Positions 18,474 through 26,285 of a DNA stretch of 64,000 bases are shown here, in pieces (position 1 is the stretch's first letter; each line of letters starts with the position of its first letter). The DNA is from JBGVSA01 sp049840475. GTDB taxonomy: Bacteria > Pseudomonadota > Gammaproteobacteria > Burkholderiales > Rhodocyclaceae. The stretch spans positions 744,001 through 808,000 of the forward strand of contig JASGKX010000001.1 of NCBI GenBank assembly GCA_049840475.1. The letters run 5' to 3'. The notes beneath the pieces were generated by a model. The model saw only the letters and a program-made list of their open reading frames with translations. It did no database searches and was not told the DNA's origin. Made by a program: the position numbers and the translations under genes.

Positions 18474-18507
18474 AAAAGCCCCGGACCGCCAAGCGGCCGG
18501 GGCTTTT
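18474..18507. terminator. Bidirectional intrinsic terminator between gatA and ilvD
   Basis: The stem AAAAGCCCCGG pairs with CCGGGGCTTTT around an inner CCGC-CAA-GCGG stem, with A-runs and T-runs at the two ends so that it can act on both strands. It sits about 45 bp after the gatA stop and 18 bp from the ilvD stop, as expected for convergent genes. Confidence 0.9.
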
Positions 18508-18524
18508 GCTTTGTGTGCTGCCTA

Positions 18525-20384
18525 TCAGCGCTGCACTTGGGTGACGTCGCGCACGGCGCCGGTATCGGCGCTGGTGGTGAGTGCCGCGTAAGCCTGCAAA
18601 GCGACCGAAACGGTACGCTCGCGCGAGACCGGCTTCCAGGCCTTGGCGCCACGGGCGTTCATGGCGGCGCGGCGACGCTCCATCTCTTCGTCGCTGATCG
18701 CCAGGCGGATGGTGCGATTCGGGATATCGATCTCGATCGAGTCACCGTCTTCGACCAGGCCGATTTCGCCGCCCATCGCGGCTTCGGGCGAAGCATGGCC
18801 AATCGACAGACCCGACGTACCGCCCGAGAAGCGGCCATCGGTGAGCAGCGCGCATTGCTTGCCCAGCCCGCGCGACTTCAGGTACGAGGTCGGGTAGAGC
18901 ATTTCCTGCATGCCCGGGCCGCCCTTGGGGCCTTCGTAGCGGATCACCACCACGTCGCCGGCATTGACCTTCTCGCCGAGGATGCCGTCGACGGCGTCTT
19001 CCTGGCTTTCGAACACACGGGCCTTGCCGGTGAACTTGAGAATGCTGTCATCCACGCCAGCGGTTTTCACGATGCAGCCGTTGCGTGCGATGTTGCCGTA
19101 GAGCACCGCCAGACCGCCGTCCTGCGAGTAAGCGTGCGCCTTGTCGCGGATGCAGCCCTTTTCGCGGTCCATATCGAGCGCATCGAAGCGACGCTCCTGG
19201 CTAAACGCGACCTGCGTCGGCACGCCGCCGGGACCAGCCTTGTAGAACGTGTGGACGGGGCCTTCAGCGCGACGCACGTCCCATTGGTTCAGCGCGTCAC
19301 CCAGCGTCGGCGCATGTACGGTGCTGACCTGGGTCTTGAGCAGACCGGCGCGATCCAGCTCGCCAAGAATGCCCATCACGCCGCCTGCGCGGTGCACGTC
19401 TTCGATGTGGTACTTGTCGGTGGCCGGCGCGACCTTGCACAGGCACGGCACGTGGCGCGAGACCTCGTCGATGTGCTTCATCGTGAAGTCCACACCGCCT
19501 TCGCGCGCAGCCGCCAGCAGGTGCAGCACGGTGTTGGTGGAGCCGCCCATGGCCACGTCGAGGCTTATGGCGTTGCGGAAGGCGTCGATGGTGGCGATCG
19601 AGCGTGGCAGCACCGAGGCGTCGTCCTTTTCGTAGTAACGCTTGGCCAGATCGACGATCAAACGGCCGGCACGCAGGAAGAGCTGCTTGCGATCGGCGTG
19701 CGTGGCGACCACTGTGCCGTTACCCGGCAACGACAGGCCGAGCGCTTCGGTCAGGCAGTTCATCGAGTTGGCCGTGAACATGCCCGAGCACGAACCGCAG
19801 GTCGGGCACGCTGAGCGTTCGATTTCGGCGACTTCGGCGTCGGACACATGCGTGTCGGCCGCCTTGACCATGGCGTCGACCAGGTCGAGCTTGATGATCT
19901 TGTCGGCGCCGCCGGTATGGGCGATGACCTTGCCGGCTTCCATCGGGCCGCCCGACACGAACACTGTGGGGATGTTCAGGCGCATGGCGGCCATCAACAT
20001 CCCCGGAGTGATCTTGTCGCAGTTGGAGATACACACCATCGCGTCGGCGCAGTGTGCGTTGACCATGTATTCGACGGCGTCGGCGATGAGTTCGCGCGAG
20101 GGCAGCGAATACAGCATGCCGCCGTGACCCATGGCGATGCCGTCATCGACGGCGATGGTATTGAATTCCTTTGCCACGCCGCCAGCGGCTTCGATCTCGC
20201 GGGCGACGAGCTGGCCGAGGTCCTTTAGGTGGACGTGACCGGGTACGAACTGGGTGAAGCTGTTGGCCACCGCGATGATCGGCTTCGAGAAGTCTTCGTC
20301 CTTCATGCCGGTGGCGCGCCACAGGGCACGGGCGCCGGCCATGTTGCGGCCCTGGGTCGAGGTGCGGGAACGGTACTGCGGCAT
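18525..20384 (-). CDS. ilvD: Dihydroxy-acid dehydratase
   Basis: A 619-residue Fe-S dehydratase, the third common step of isoleucine and valine synthesis. The length matches the enterobacterial type. Cluster cysteines are in CISNCDKITPGMLMA and SACPTCGSCSGMFTANSM. The C-terminal LTDGRFSGGTSGLSIGHASPEA is the family signature. It is a single gene divergent from lgt, with about 100 bp between start codons. Confidence 0.97.
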   Translation of the reverse strand: MPQYRSRTSTQGRNMAGARALWRATGMKDEDFSKPIIAVANSFTQFVPGHVHLKDLGQLVAREIEAAGGVAKEFNTIAVDDGIAMGHGGMLYSLPSRELIADAVEYMVNAHCADAMVCISNCDKITPGMLMAAMRLNIPTVFVSGGPMEAGKVIAHTGGADKIIKLDLVDAMVKAADTHVSDAEVAEIERSACPTCGSCSGMFTANSMNCLTEALGLSLPGNGTVVATHADRKQLFLRAGRLIVDLAKRYYEKDDASVLPRSIATIDAFRNAISLDVAMGGSTNTVLHLLAAAREGGVDFTMKHIDEVSRHVPCLCKVAPATDKYHIEDVHRAGGVMGILGELDRAGLLKTQVSTVHAPTLGDALNQWDVRRAEGPVHTFYKAGPGGVPTQVAFSQERRFDALDMDREKGCIRDKAHAYSQDGGLAVLYGNIARNGCIVKTAGVDDSILKFTGKARVFESQEDAVDGILGEKVNAGDVVVIRYEGPKGGPGMQEMLYPTSYLKSRGLGKQCALLTDGRFSGGTSGLSIGHASPEAAMGGEIGLVEDGDSIEIDIPNRTIRLAISDEEMERRRAAMNARGAKAWKPVSRERTVSVALQAYAALTTSADTGAVRDVTQVQR

Positions 20385-20486
20385 CGCGGCTCTCCTGGGG
20401 GTGCCGCTGCAGGCTCACAAGCGGGCGCGCGACACCTTGGTGTGGTTCAATAGAAAGATTTCAATTCTAACCGACCGCTCTGGCTC

Positions 20487-21374
20487 ATGCTCGTCCATCC
20501 ACAATTCGACCCGATCGCGCTGTCACTGGGCCCTCTGCACGTCCGCTGGTATGGGCTGATGTACTTGGTGGCTTTCATCCTGTTCCTCGTGCTCGGCAAG
20601 TACCGCGCCCGCACGCAGCCCGCATTGGGCTGGAAGCCCACCGACCTGGACGATCTGCTGTTCTACGGCGCGTTGGGCGTCGTCATCGGCGGCCGCCTCG
20701 GTTACGTGCTGTTCTACAAGGCCGATTACTACTTTTCGCACCCACTGGAGATCTTCGCCATCTGGCAGGGCGGCATGAGCTTCCATGGCGGATTTCTCGG
20801 CGTGCTTACTGCATTGTGGATCTTCGGTCGCCGCACCGGGCGCCATTTTTTGCAGGTCGGCGATTTCGTGGGCCCGCTGGTGCCGCTGGGTCTGGCGGCC
20901 GGGCGCATGGGCAACTTCATCAACGGTGAGTTGTGGGGCCGCGTGACGTCTCCGTCCTCGCCGTGGGCCATGGTGTTCCCGCAGGCGCGTGGCGAGGACG
21001 ATGCCACGGTGCAGGCCATACCATCGCTACAAGGCGCGCTGCAACCTTACATCGACAAGTTCGACCACCTGCAGCACCTCGGACTGGCGCGACACCCGTC
21101 GCAGCTCTACCAGTTCGCGCTCGAAGGGCTCTCGCTGTTCCTGATCCTGTGGCTGTTCTCGCGCAAGCCGCGCCCGATGGGCATGGTCTCGGCGCTGTTC
21201 CTGATCGGCTACGGCGTGTTCCGCTTCATCGCCGAATTCGCCCGCGAACCCGACGCCTTCCTTGGCCTGCTGGCGGCGAATCTCTCCATGGGTCAATGGC
21301 TCAGCTTGCCGATGATCCTCATCGGCATCGCCATGCTGGTCTGGTCGATCAAACACAAACCGGCCACAGCCTGA
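20487..21374 (+). CDS. lgt: Prolipoprotein diacylglyceryl transferase
   Basis: A 295-residue inner-membrane enzyme with about seven helices that adds diacylglycerol to the lipobox cysteine of prolipoproteins. The Lgt signature GRMGNFINGELWGR is present, as is the N-terminal HVRWYGLMYLVAF that carries the conserved His/Arg/Tyr residues. It converges with the MocR gene, ending 6 bp from that gene's stop. Confidence 0.96.
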   Translation: MLVHPQFDPIALSLGPLHVRWYGLMYLVAFILFLVLGKYRARTQPALGWKPTDLDDLLFYGALGVVIGGRLGYVLFYKADYYFSHPLEIFAIWQGGMSFHGGFLGVLTALWIFGRRTGRHFLQVGDFVGPLVPLGLAAGRMGNFINGELWGRVTSPSSPWAMVFPQARGEDDATVQAIPSLQGALQPYIDKFDHLQHLGLARHPSQLYQFALEGLSLFLILWLFSRKPRPMGMVSALFLIGYGVFRFIAEFAREPDAFLGLLAANLSMGQWLSLPMILIGIAMLVWSIKHKPATA

Positions 21375-21380
21375 CGCCCC

Positions 21381-22787
21381 TCACCCGCGTGCGGCGAGCG
21401 CTTCGTTCAAGAAGCGCTCCAGCCGCACATCATTGGCATACGCCACGTTGATGCGCAGATAGGGCGACGGCTGCAACTGCGGCCGGAACACCTTGCCCGG
21501 CGCCAGCATGATGTCGTGCCGCTCGGCCTGTTCGGCCAGCCAACTCACGTCCTCTTCGCCGGGCACCTTCGCCCAGATGAACACGCCAGAGTCGGGAAAG
21601 CGGAACTCCAACCCCGCCGACTCCAGCATGCGCGCAGTGCGCGCCGTCGCCTCGCCCAGCCGGCTGCGCAGGCGCTCCACATGCTTGCGGTAATGCCCAT
21701 CACTGAGCAGGCGATGGATGATCTGCTCCGTAAACTCCGAGGTCGACACCGCCGTGAGCAGCTTGATGTCTGCAAGCTGCTCAGCCAGCGCGGGCGAGCA
21801 CGCGACAAAGCCCACCCGCACGTTCGATGACAATGTCTTTGAGAAACTCCCGACGAACATCACGCGATTGAGCTGGTCGAGCGATGCCAGTCGCGTGGCC
21901 GGCCCAGGAGACAAATCACCGTAGGTGTCGTCCTCGACGATGAGGAAGTCATGTCGCTCGGCCGTCTGCAGCACACGGTACGCAGTAGCCGGCGACAGAT
22001 TGCTGCCGGTTGGGTTATGCAACACCGAATGCGTGATGAACAAGCGCGGTTTGTGCTGCGCGGCCAGCGCTTCGAGAGCCTCTGTGTCGGGGCCGTCTTC
22101 AAGTCGCGGCACACCGACAAGGTGAGCGCCAAGCAACCGCAGCGCACCGAAAAGATTGAAGTAGCCGGGGTCATCCACCAGCACCGTATCGCCCGGCCGG
22201 ATCATGAAACGCGAAATCAGATCCAGCGCCTGCGTGGCACCCAGCGTGAGCACCATCTGATCGGGAGCCGCCTCAATGCCCAGACCGCCGAGGATGATGC
22301 GCAACTGCTCGCGCAGCGGGCGGTAGCCGTTCGGCTCGCCGTAGCAGCCAAAGCGAGCCCCCTCGCCCGCCCGCGACATGAGGCGCACAGCCTTCTGCAC
22401 CCCTTCGCTGTCGAGCCAGCTCGGCGGTAGCCACCCCACGCTCGCCTGCAGCAGTCGCGGATCGGTCAACAGCGCCCGTCGCATCAGCCACGCCACGTCG
22501 ATCGCCTGCTGGCGCTGTGTCGCCGGCACCGCGCTGGTCACGGCATCTTCGCGCGTCGCGACGAAAAACCCCGCGCCGCGCCGCGATTGCAGATAGCCCA
22601 GGGCCACCAGCCGGTCATAGGCCTCGACCACCGTAAAGCGGCTCACGCCATGCCGGTCGGCAAGCTGCCGGATGGCGGGCAGACGCGCGCCCGGGCGCAG
22701 CAGGCGATCATCGATGTGGCCGCGCACGGCGCCCACGATCTGGTCAACCAGAGGAACGGCACTATCTGGAGAAAGTGAAAGCTGCAC
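21381..22787 (-). CDS. MocR-type GntR/aminotransferase transcription regulator
   Basis: A 468-residue PLP-dependent regulator. Residues 1-75 form a GntR winged helix (RQLADRHGVSRFTVVEAYDRLVALGYL). Residues 110-465 form an aminotransferase class I fold, with the PLP lysine expected at K317 in GSFSKTLSSNVRVGF and the upstream VDDPGYFNLFGAL. MocR proteins usually regulate a divergent gene, often vitamin B6, GABA or export functions. Here the divergent unit is a small membrane protein plus an EamA exporter, 151 bp away, which is the most probable target. Confidence 0.92.
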   Translation of the reverse strand: MQLSLSPDSAVPLVDQIVGAVRGHIDDRLLRPGARLPAIRQLADRHGVSRFTVVEAYDRLVALGYLQSRRGAGFFVATREDAVTSAVPATQRQQAIDVAWLMRRALLTDPRLLQASVGWLPPSWLDSEGVQKAVRLMSRAGEGARFGCYGEPNGYRPLREQLRIILGGLGIEAAPDQMVLTLGATQALDLISRFMIRPGDTVLVDDPGYFNLFGALRLLGAHLVGVPRLEDGPDTEALEALAAQHKPRLFITHSVLHNPTGSNLSPATAYRVLQTAERHDFLIVEDDTYGDLSPGPATRLASLDQLNRVMFVGSFSKTLSSNVRVGFVACSPALAEQLADIKLLTAVSTSEFTEQIIHRLLSDGHYRKHVERLRSRLGEATARTARMLESAGLEFRFPDSGVFIWAKVPGEEDVSWLAEQAERHDIMLAPGKVFRPQLQPSPYLRINVAYANDVRLERFLNEALAARG

Positions 22788-22937
22788 GGACAGAGCTCCT
22801 GCACTGTCATGGCAAAGCGACCAGTACAGTGCGTTGAATCGGCTGAAAAGGTGTATCGGTTAATACGAAGAATTGTCCGGTAGTGTCTGCTTCATACCGG
22901 CATACCGTCAAGCCGGAGCAACCACCGGAGCCTGATC

Positions 22938-23354
22938 ATGGAACCTCCCCGAGACTTCGTCCTCACCGCCGACGCCTTCGATCATCTCGCACCGCTGTCC
23001 GCTTGGCGCGGTGCGCTCGCCATCGTCATCACCGCCATCCTGCTGGGTGTCGTGACGTGGGTCGGGCGCACGCTGAGCGTCGAAGACACCGCATCGCCCC
23101 TACGCGTGGATGACACCACGCAATCGGTCAGTTACATCGCCGACGCGACCACGGGTGACATACGCGTCATCAAGCTGCGCAACGGCATCGGCGAGCTGGC
23201 GCGCCTGCACGACGACCGACGCGACACCGTCACCGGGCTGGGACTCTCTGCCGACGGGCGCGTGCTGACAGTCAGCGCGGCAAGCGAGCAGTACGAATAC
23301 GACACCCGCACGCACGCACTCATCCGCGCCCAACATGCCGACGCAAGCAACTGA
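22938..23354 (+). CDS. Small single-span membrane protein of unknown function
   Basis: A 138-residue protein not recognised as a named family. One membrane helix (about residues 24-44, GALAIVITAILLGVVTWVG) is followed by a soluble domain with SYIADATTGDIRVIKLRNG and later GLGLSADGRVLTVSA, which resembles one or two beta-propeller blades. A plausible ribosome binding site (GGAG) lies 9 bases upstream of the ATG. The stop overlaps the start of the exporter gene by 20 bases, and the unit faces the MocR regulator, so a shared role is likely. No enzymatic motif is seen. Confidence 0.75.
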   Translation: MEPPRDFVLTADAFDHLAPLSAWRGALAIVITAILLGVVTWVGRTLSVEDTASPLRVDDTTQSVSYIADATTGDIRVIKLRNGIGELARLHDDRRDTVTGLGLSADGRVLTVSAASEQYEYDTRTHALIRAQHADASN

Positions 23355-24237
23355 ACTACGTGCAGCCAGCGTTGCCGGCACCCGTGAATTGTCGGGTCTC
23401 GGGCTCGGCCTGCTGGCGGTTGCCGCCTTCAGCCTGACATTGCCGGCGACACGGGTGGCGGTGGAGAGCCTGTCGCCCGCCCTCGTGGGCGTCGGCCGCT
23501 CATTCGTCGCCGCCCTGCTGGCCGCACCGCTGCTGTGGATGACGCGGCAACGTCGCCCTACGGCCGAGCAATGCAGGCGGCTGGGCTACGTGATCCTCGG
23601 TGCCATCTTTGGCTTTCCCCTGCTGACGGCGTGGGCCATGCAGCACACCAGCGCGTCGCACGGCGCCGCCATCATCGGGCTGCTGCCACTCGCGACGGCC
23701 ATCATCGGTGCATGGCGCGCAGGCGAACGCCCTAGCGCCCGGTTCTGGTTAGCGGGGGTAGCCGGCAGTGCGATTGTGGTGGGCTTTGCCTTGTCGGCAG
23801 GCGCCGGCAGCTTGAGCCTGGCAGACCTCGCCATATTCGCCGCCGTGCTGATGGCAGGCGTCGCCTACGCAGAAGGGGCGCGGCTGGCGCGCGAAATGGG
23901 TGGATGGCAGGTGATCTGCTGGGCGCTGGTGCTGGCACTCCCGCTGTTGGCGCCGCTGACGATCTGGCTCGCATGGCAGCACGGACTGCCGCCGCCATCG
24001 CGCGCATGGCTGGGCTTCGGCTACGTCAGCCTGGTGAGCGCCTTCTTCGGATTCTTCGCGTGGTATCGCGCACTGGCCATCGGTGGCGTATGCCGCGTCA
24101 GCCAACTGCAATTGCTGCAGCCTTTCATGACAATTCTCTTCAGCTCAGCGTGGCTTGGGGAGCGCATCGACACGGCCACCATCGCGTGCGCGGTGGCCGT
24201 CGCCGCATCCGTCATCATGGGACGCCGCGCTGCCTGA
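23335..24237 (+). CDS. EamA/DMT-family transporter
   Basis: A 300-residue inner-membrane transporter with ten predicted helices arranged as two EamA repeats (about residues 22-145 and 160-298). Typical segments are FSLTLPATRVAVESLSPALVG and the helix before the C terminus, LQPFMTILFSSAWLGER. Substrates of this superfamily include amino acids, nucleosides and toxic metabolites; none can be assigned. It overlaps the small membrane protein gene and is a probable MocR target. Confidence 0.9.
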   Translation: MPTQATELRAASVAGTRELSGLGLGLLAVAAFSLTLPATRVAVESLSPALVGVGRSFVAALLAAPLLWMTRQRRPTAEQCRRLGYVILGAIFGFPLLTAWAMQHTSASHGAAIIGLLPLATAIIGAWRAGERPSARFWLAGVAGSAIVVGFALSAGAGSLSLADLAIFAAVLMAGVAYAEGARLAREMGGWQVICWALVLALPLLAPLTIWLAWQHGLPPPSRAWLGFGYVSLVSAFFGFFAWYRALAIGGVCRVSQLQLLQPFMTILFSSAWLGERIDTATIACAVAVAASVIMGRRAA

Positions 24238-24270
24238 CGCCTTGTGCGCCGGCTTGCTGCGGCGCCAGCA

Positions 24271-25029
24271 TCACGCCAACTCGACCACCACCGGCGCGTG
24301 ATCCGAGGGACGCTCCAGCGCGCGGGGCGTCTTGTCGATGTGGCACGACTTGACCGCCGGCACCAACGGCTGCGAGACCAGCAGATGGTCGATGCGCAGG
24401 CCGAAATTGCGGCGGAAGGCGAACATCCGGTAATCCCACCACGAATAGCTGTGTTCCGGCTGCTCGAAGAGCCGGAACGCGTCGCTCAGCCCCAGGCCGA
24501 TGAGCGCGCGGAAGGCCTCTCGCTCGGGCGGAGAAACGTGAATCTCCTCCTTCCAGTCAGGGTGCGCGTCGCGCTCGTCCGGCGCGATGTTGTAGTCGCC
24601 CGCCAGCACCAGCGCCGGGTAGCGTTCGAGCTCTTCCTTGAGGTAGCCCGTCAGCGCCGCCAGCCAGTTCAGCTTGTAGGCGAACTTGTCCGTGCCCGGC
24701 GCCTGCCCGTTGGGAAAATACCCGCACACCACACGCGTGTCGCCAACGGTGGCCGCGATCACACGACGTTGCTCGTCGTCGAACCCACGGATGCCGAATG
24801 TCACGTCCGACATCGGACGGCGGCTGAGGATCGCCACCCCGTTGTACGTCTTCTGTCCGGAGAAGGCCGCTTCATAGCCCGCTTCGACCAGTGCATCGAC
24901 GGGAAAAGCCTTGTCTTCGCACTTGAGCTCCTGCAGGCACAGCACGTCGGGCTGGTTGGCGGCCAGCCATTCGAGCACGTGCGGCAGGCGGACCTTGATG
25001 GAGTTAACGTTCCAGGTGGCGAATTTCAC
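24271..25029 (-). CDS. xth: Exodeoxyribonuclease III, AP endonuclease family
   Basis: A 252-residue EEP-family nuclease for base-excision repair. Catalytic motifs are present: WNVNSIKVRL at the N terminus, LCLQELKCEDKAFP with the metal-binding Glu, AGDYNIAPDERD, and the final SDHAPVVVEL with catalytic Asp-His. It starts with GTG at 25027-25029, where homologues begin (MKFATWNVNS). It converges with the exporter gene and diverges from the methyltransferase gene. Confidence 0.94.
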   Translation of the reverse strand: MKFATWNVNSIKVRLPHVLEWLAANQPDVLCLQELKCEDKAFPVDALVEAGYEAAFSGQKTYNGVAILSRRPMSDVTFGIRGFDDEQRRVIAATVGDTRVVCGYFPNGQAPGTDKFAYKLNWLAALTGYLKEELERYPALVLAGDYNIAPDERDAHPDWKEEIHVSPPEREAFRALIGLGLSDAFRLFEQPEHSYSWWDYRMFAFRRNFGLRIDHLLVSQPLVPAVKSCHIDKTPRALERPSDHAPVVVELA

Positions 25030-25207
25030 GGTTCGGGGCTGTCCAGTTGAATCAGGGGCCGATCATATTCCATGCCCGGCCGGATCGACAGGTGGCGGGG
25101 AATCTCGCACATGGGTGAGACGTAGCGCACGCGACGCCCCACAAGGTCTATTGAAGCTTCGAACCGGTCTCGCTACGCTTGTTGCCCCGCTCCATGTGGT
25201 CACCAAC

Positions 25208-26149
25208 ATGCACGGTTCATACGCTGTTCCCTTTGTGTGCCCGATCGACCACGGAGCGCTGACAACGCAGGGCGACAGCCTCGTGTGCGGGCAATGCGCG
25301 CGGCGCTATCCGGTTGTCGACAGCAAGCCCGTGCTGCTCAACGAGGCCAACAGCGTGTTCCGCATCGCCGATTACACCGGCGGCAATGCCTACGGCGGCG
25401 CCAGCGCCTACGGCACGGCCAGCGATGGCAGCCACGGGCTCAAACGGCTGTACCACCGGATCATCTACACGCTGTCCGAATCCAGCGCTGGCCCGGAGGC
25501 TCCGTTCAACGCCACCGAAGCGGTGGCCGCCGTGCAAGCAGCCAACCCGGACGCGCAGATTCTCGTGATTGGCGCCGGTGAAACCAGCTATGCCGGCAAC
25601 ATCACCTACACCGACGTCGCCTTCGGCAAGAACGTGCGCTGCATCGCCGACGCGCACGACCTGCCCTTCGCCGACGGCTCGTTCGATCTGGTCGTCGCCT
25701 GCGCAGTGCTGGAACACGTCGCCGACCCTGCACGGTGCGTGGCGGAGATGTGGCGCGTGCTCAAGCCTGACGGCCGCGCGTATGCCGAAACGCCTTTTCT
25801 CCAGCCCGTGCACATGCGCGAGTACGACTTCACGCGCTTCACGTTCCTCGGCCACCGCCGCCTGTTCCGCTTCTTCGATGAGATCGAAGCCGGCATCAGC
25901 AGCGGGCCTGGCATGTCGATGGCATTTCTGCTGCGCACCTCGCTTGGCAATTGCACGAAGCAACGCGCACTGGGCGCTGCGCTGCATCTCACGGGCCTGG
26001 TGCTGAGCTATCCACTGCGGCTGCTCGATTATTTCTTTGCCCGCAACGACGGCGCCTACGATTCGGCGTCCGCCTTCTACTTCTTCGGACAGAAGCGCGA
26101 GACGGCCATCCACGACCGCGACCTTCTTCAGTTCTATCGCGGTGCGTAG
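25208..26149 (+). CDS. Class I SAM methyltransferase with Trm112-like zinc ribbon
   Basis: A 313-residue protein. Residues 8-45 resemble a Trm112-like zinc ribbon (FVCPIDHGALTTQGD then VCGQCARRYPVVD). From about residue 115 there is a Rossmann methyltransferase domain with ILVIGAGETSYAG (SAM loop) and FADGSFDLVVACAVLEHVADP (motif IV region) of the Methyltransf_11 type. A later basic and hydrophobic tail may contact the membrane. The start at 25208 is chosen because the open frame upstream is antisense to xth and its promoter. Substrate is unknown; small molecules, sugars or lipids are possible. Confidence 0.8.
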   Translation: MHGSYAVPFVCPIDHGALTTQGDSLVCGQCARRYPVVDSKPVLLNEANSVFRIADYTGGNAYGGASAYGTASDGSHGLKRLYHRIIYTLSESSAGPEAPFNATEAVAAVQAANPDAQILVIGAGETSYAGNITYTDVAFGKNVRCIADAHDLPFADGSFDLVVACAVLEHVADPARCVAEMWRVLKPDGRAYAETPFLQPVHMREYDFTRFTFLGHRRLFRFFDEIEAGISSGPGMSMAFLLRTSLGNCTKQRALGAALHLTGLVLSYPLRLLDYFFARNDGAYDSASAFYFFGQKRETAIHDRDLLQFYRGA

Positions 26150-26232
26150 GGCGCACTGGTCCACGAATCCCTGCCAGATGGTTGCGCCGAAAACAGACCC
26201 GTCACACGCGGGGAAATCACAACGTGAGTTCC

Positions 26233-26257
26233 AAAAAAAAAGGCTCCCGAAGGAGCC
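26233..26257 (-). terminator. Intrinsic terminator of the polygalacturonase gene
   Basis: The hairpin GGCTCC-TTCG-GGAGCC is followed on the minus strand by nine Ts, 29 bp after the polygalacturonase stop. The stable UUCG-type loop and long U tract make this a clear rho-independent terminator. It may also stop antisense reading from the methyltransferase gene. Confidence 0.9.
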
Positions 26258-26285
26258 TGTCGTGTTGCAATGAACTCAACCGCGA

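Noticed and set aside
25080..25207. Upstream extension of the methyltransferase (open from 24911)
   Set aside because: The extra 99 codons are antisense to xth and its upstream region, and the zinc-ribbon domain begins just after the ATG at 25208.
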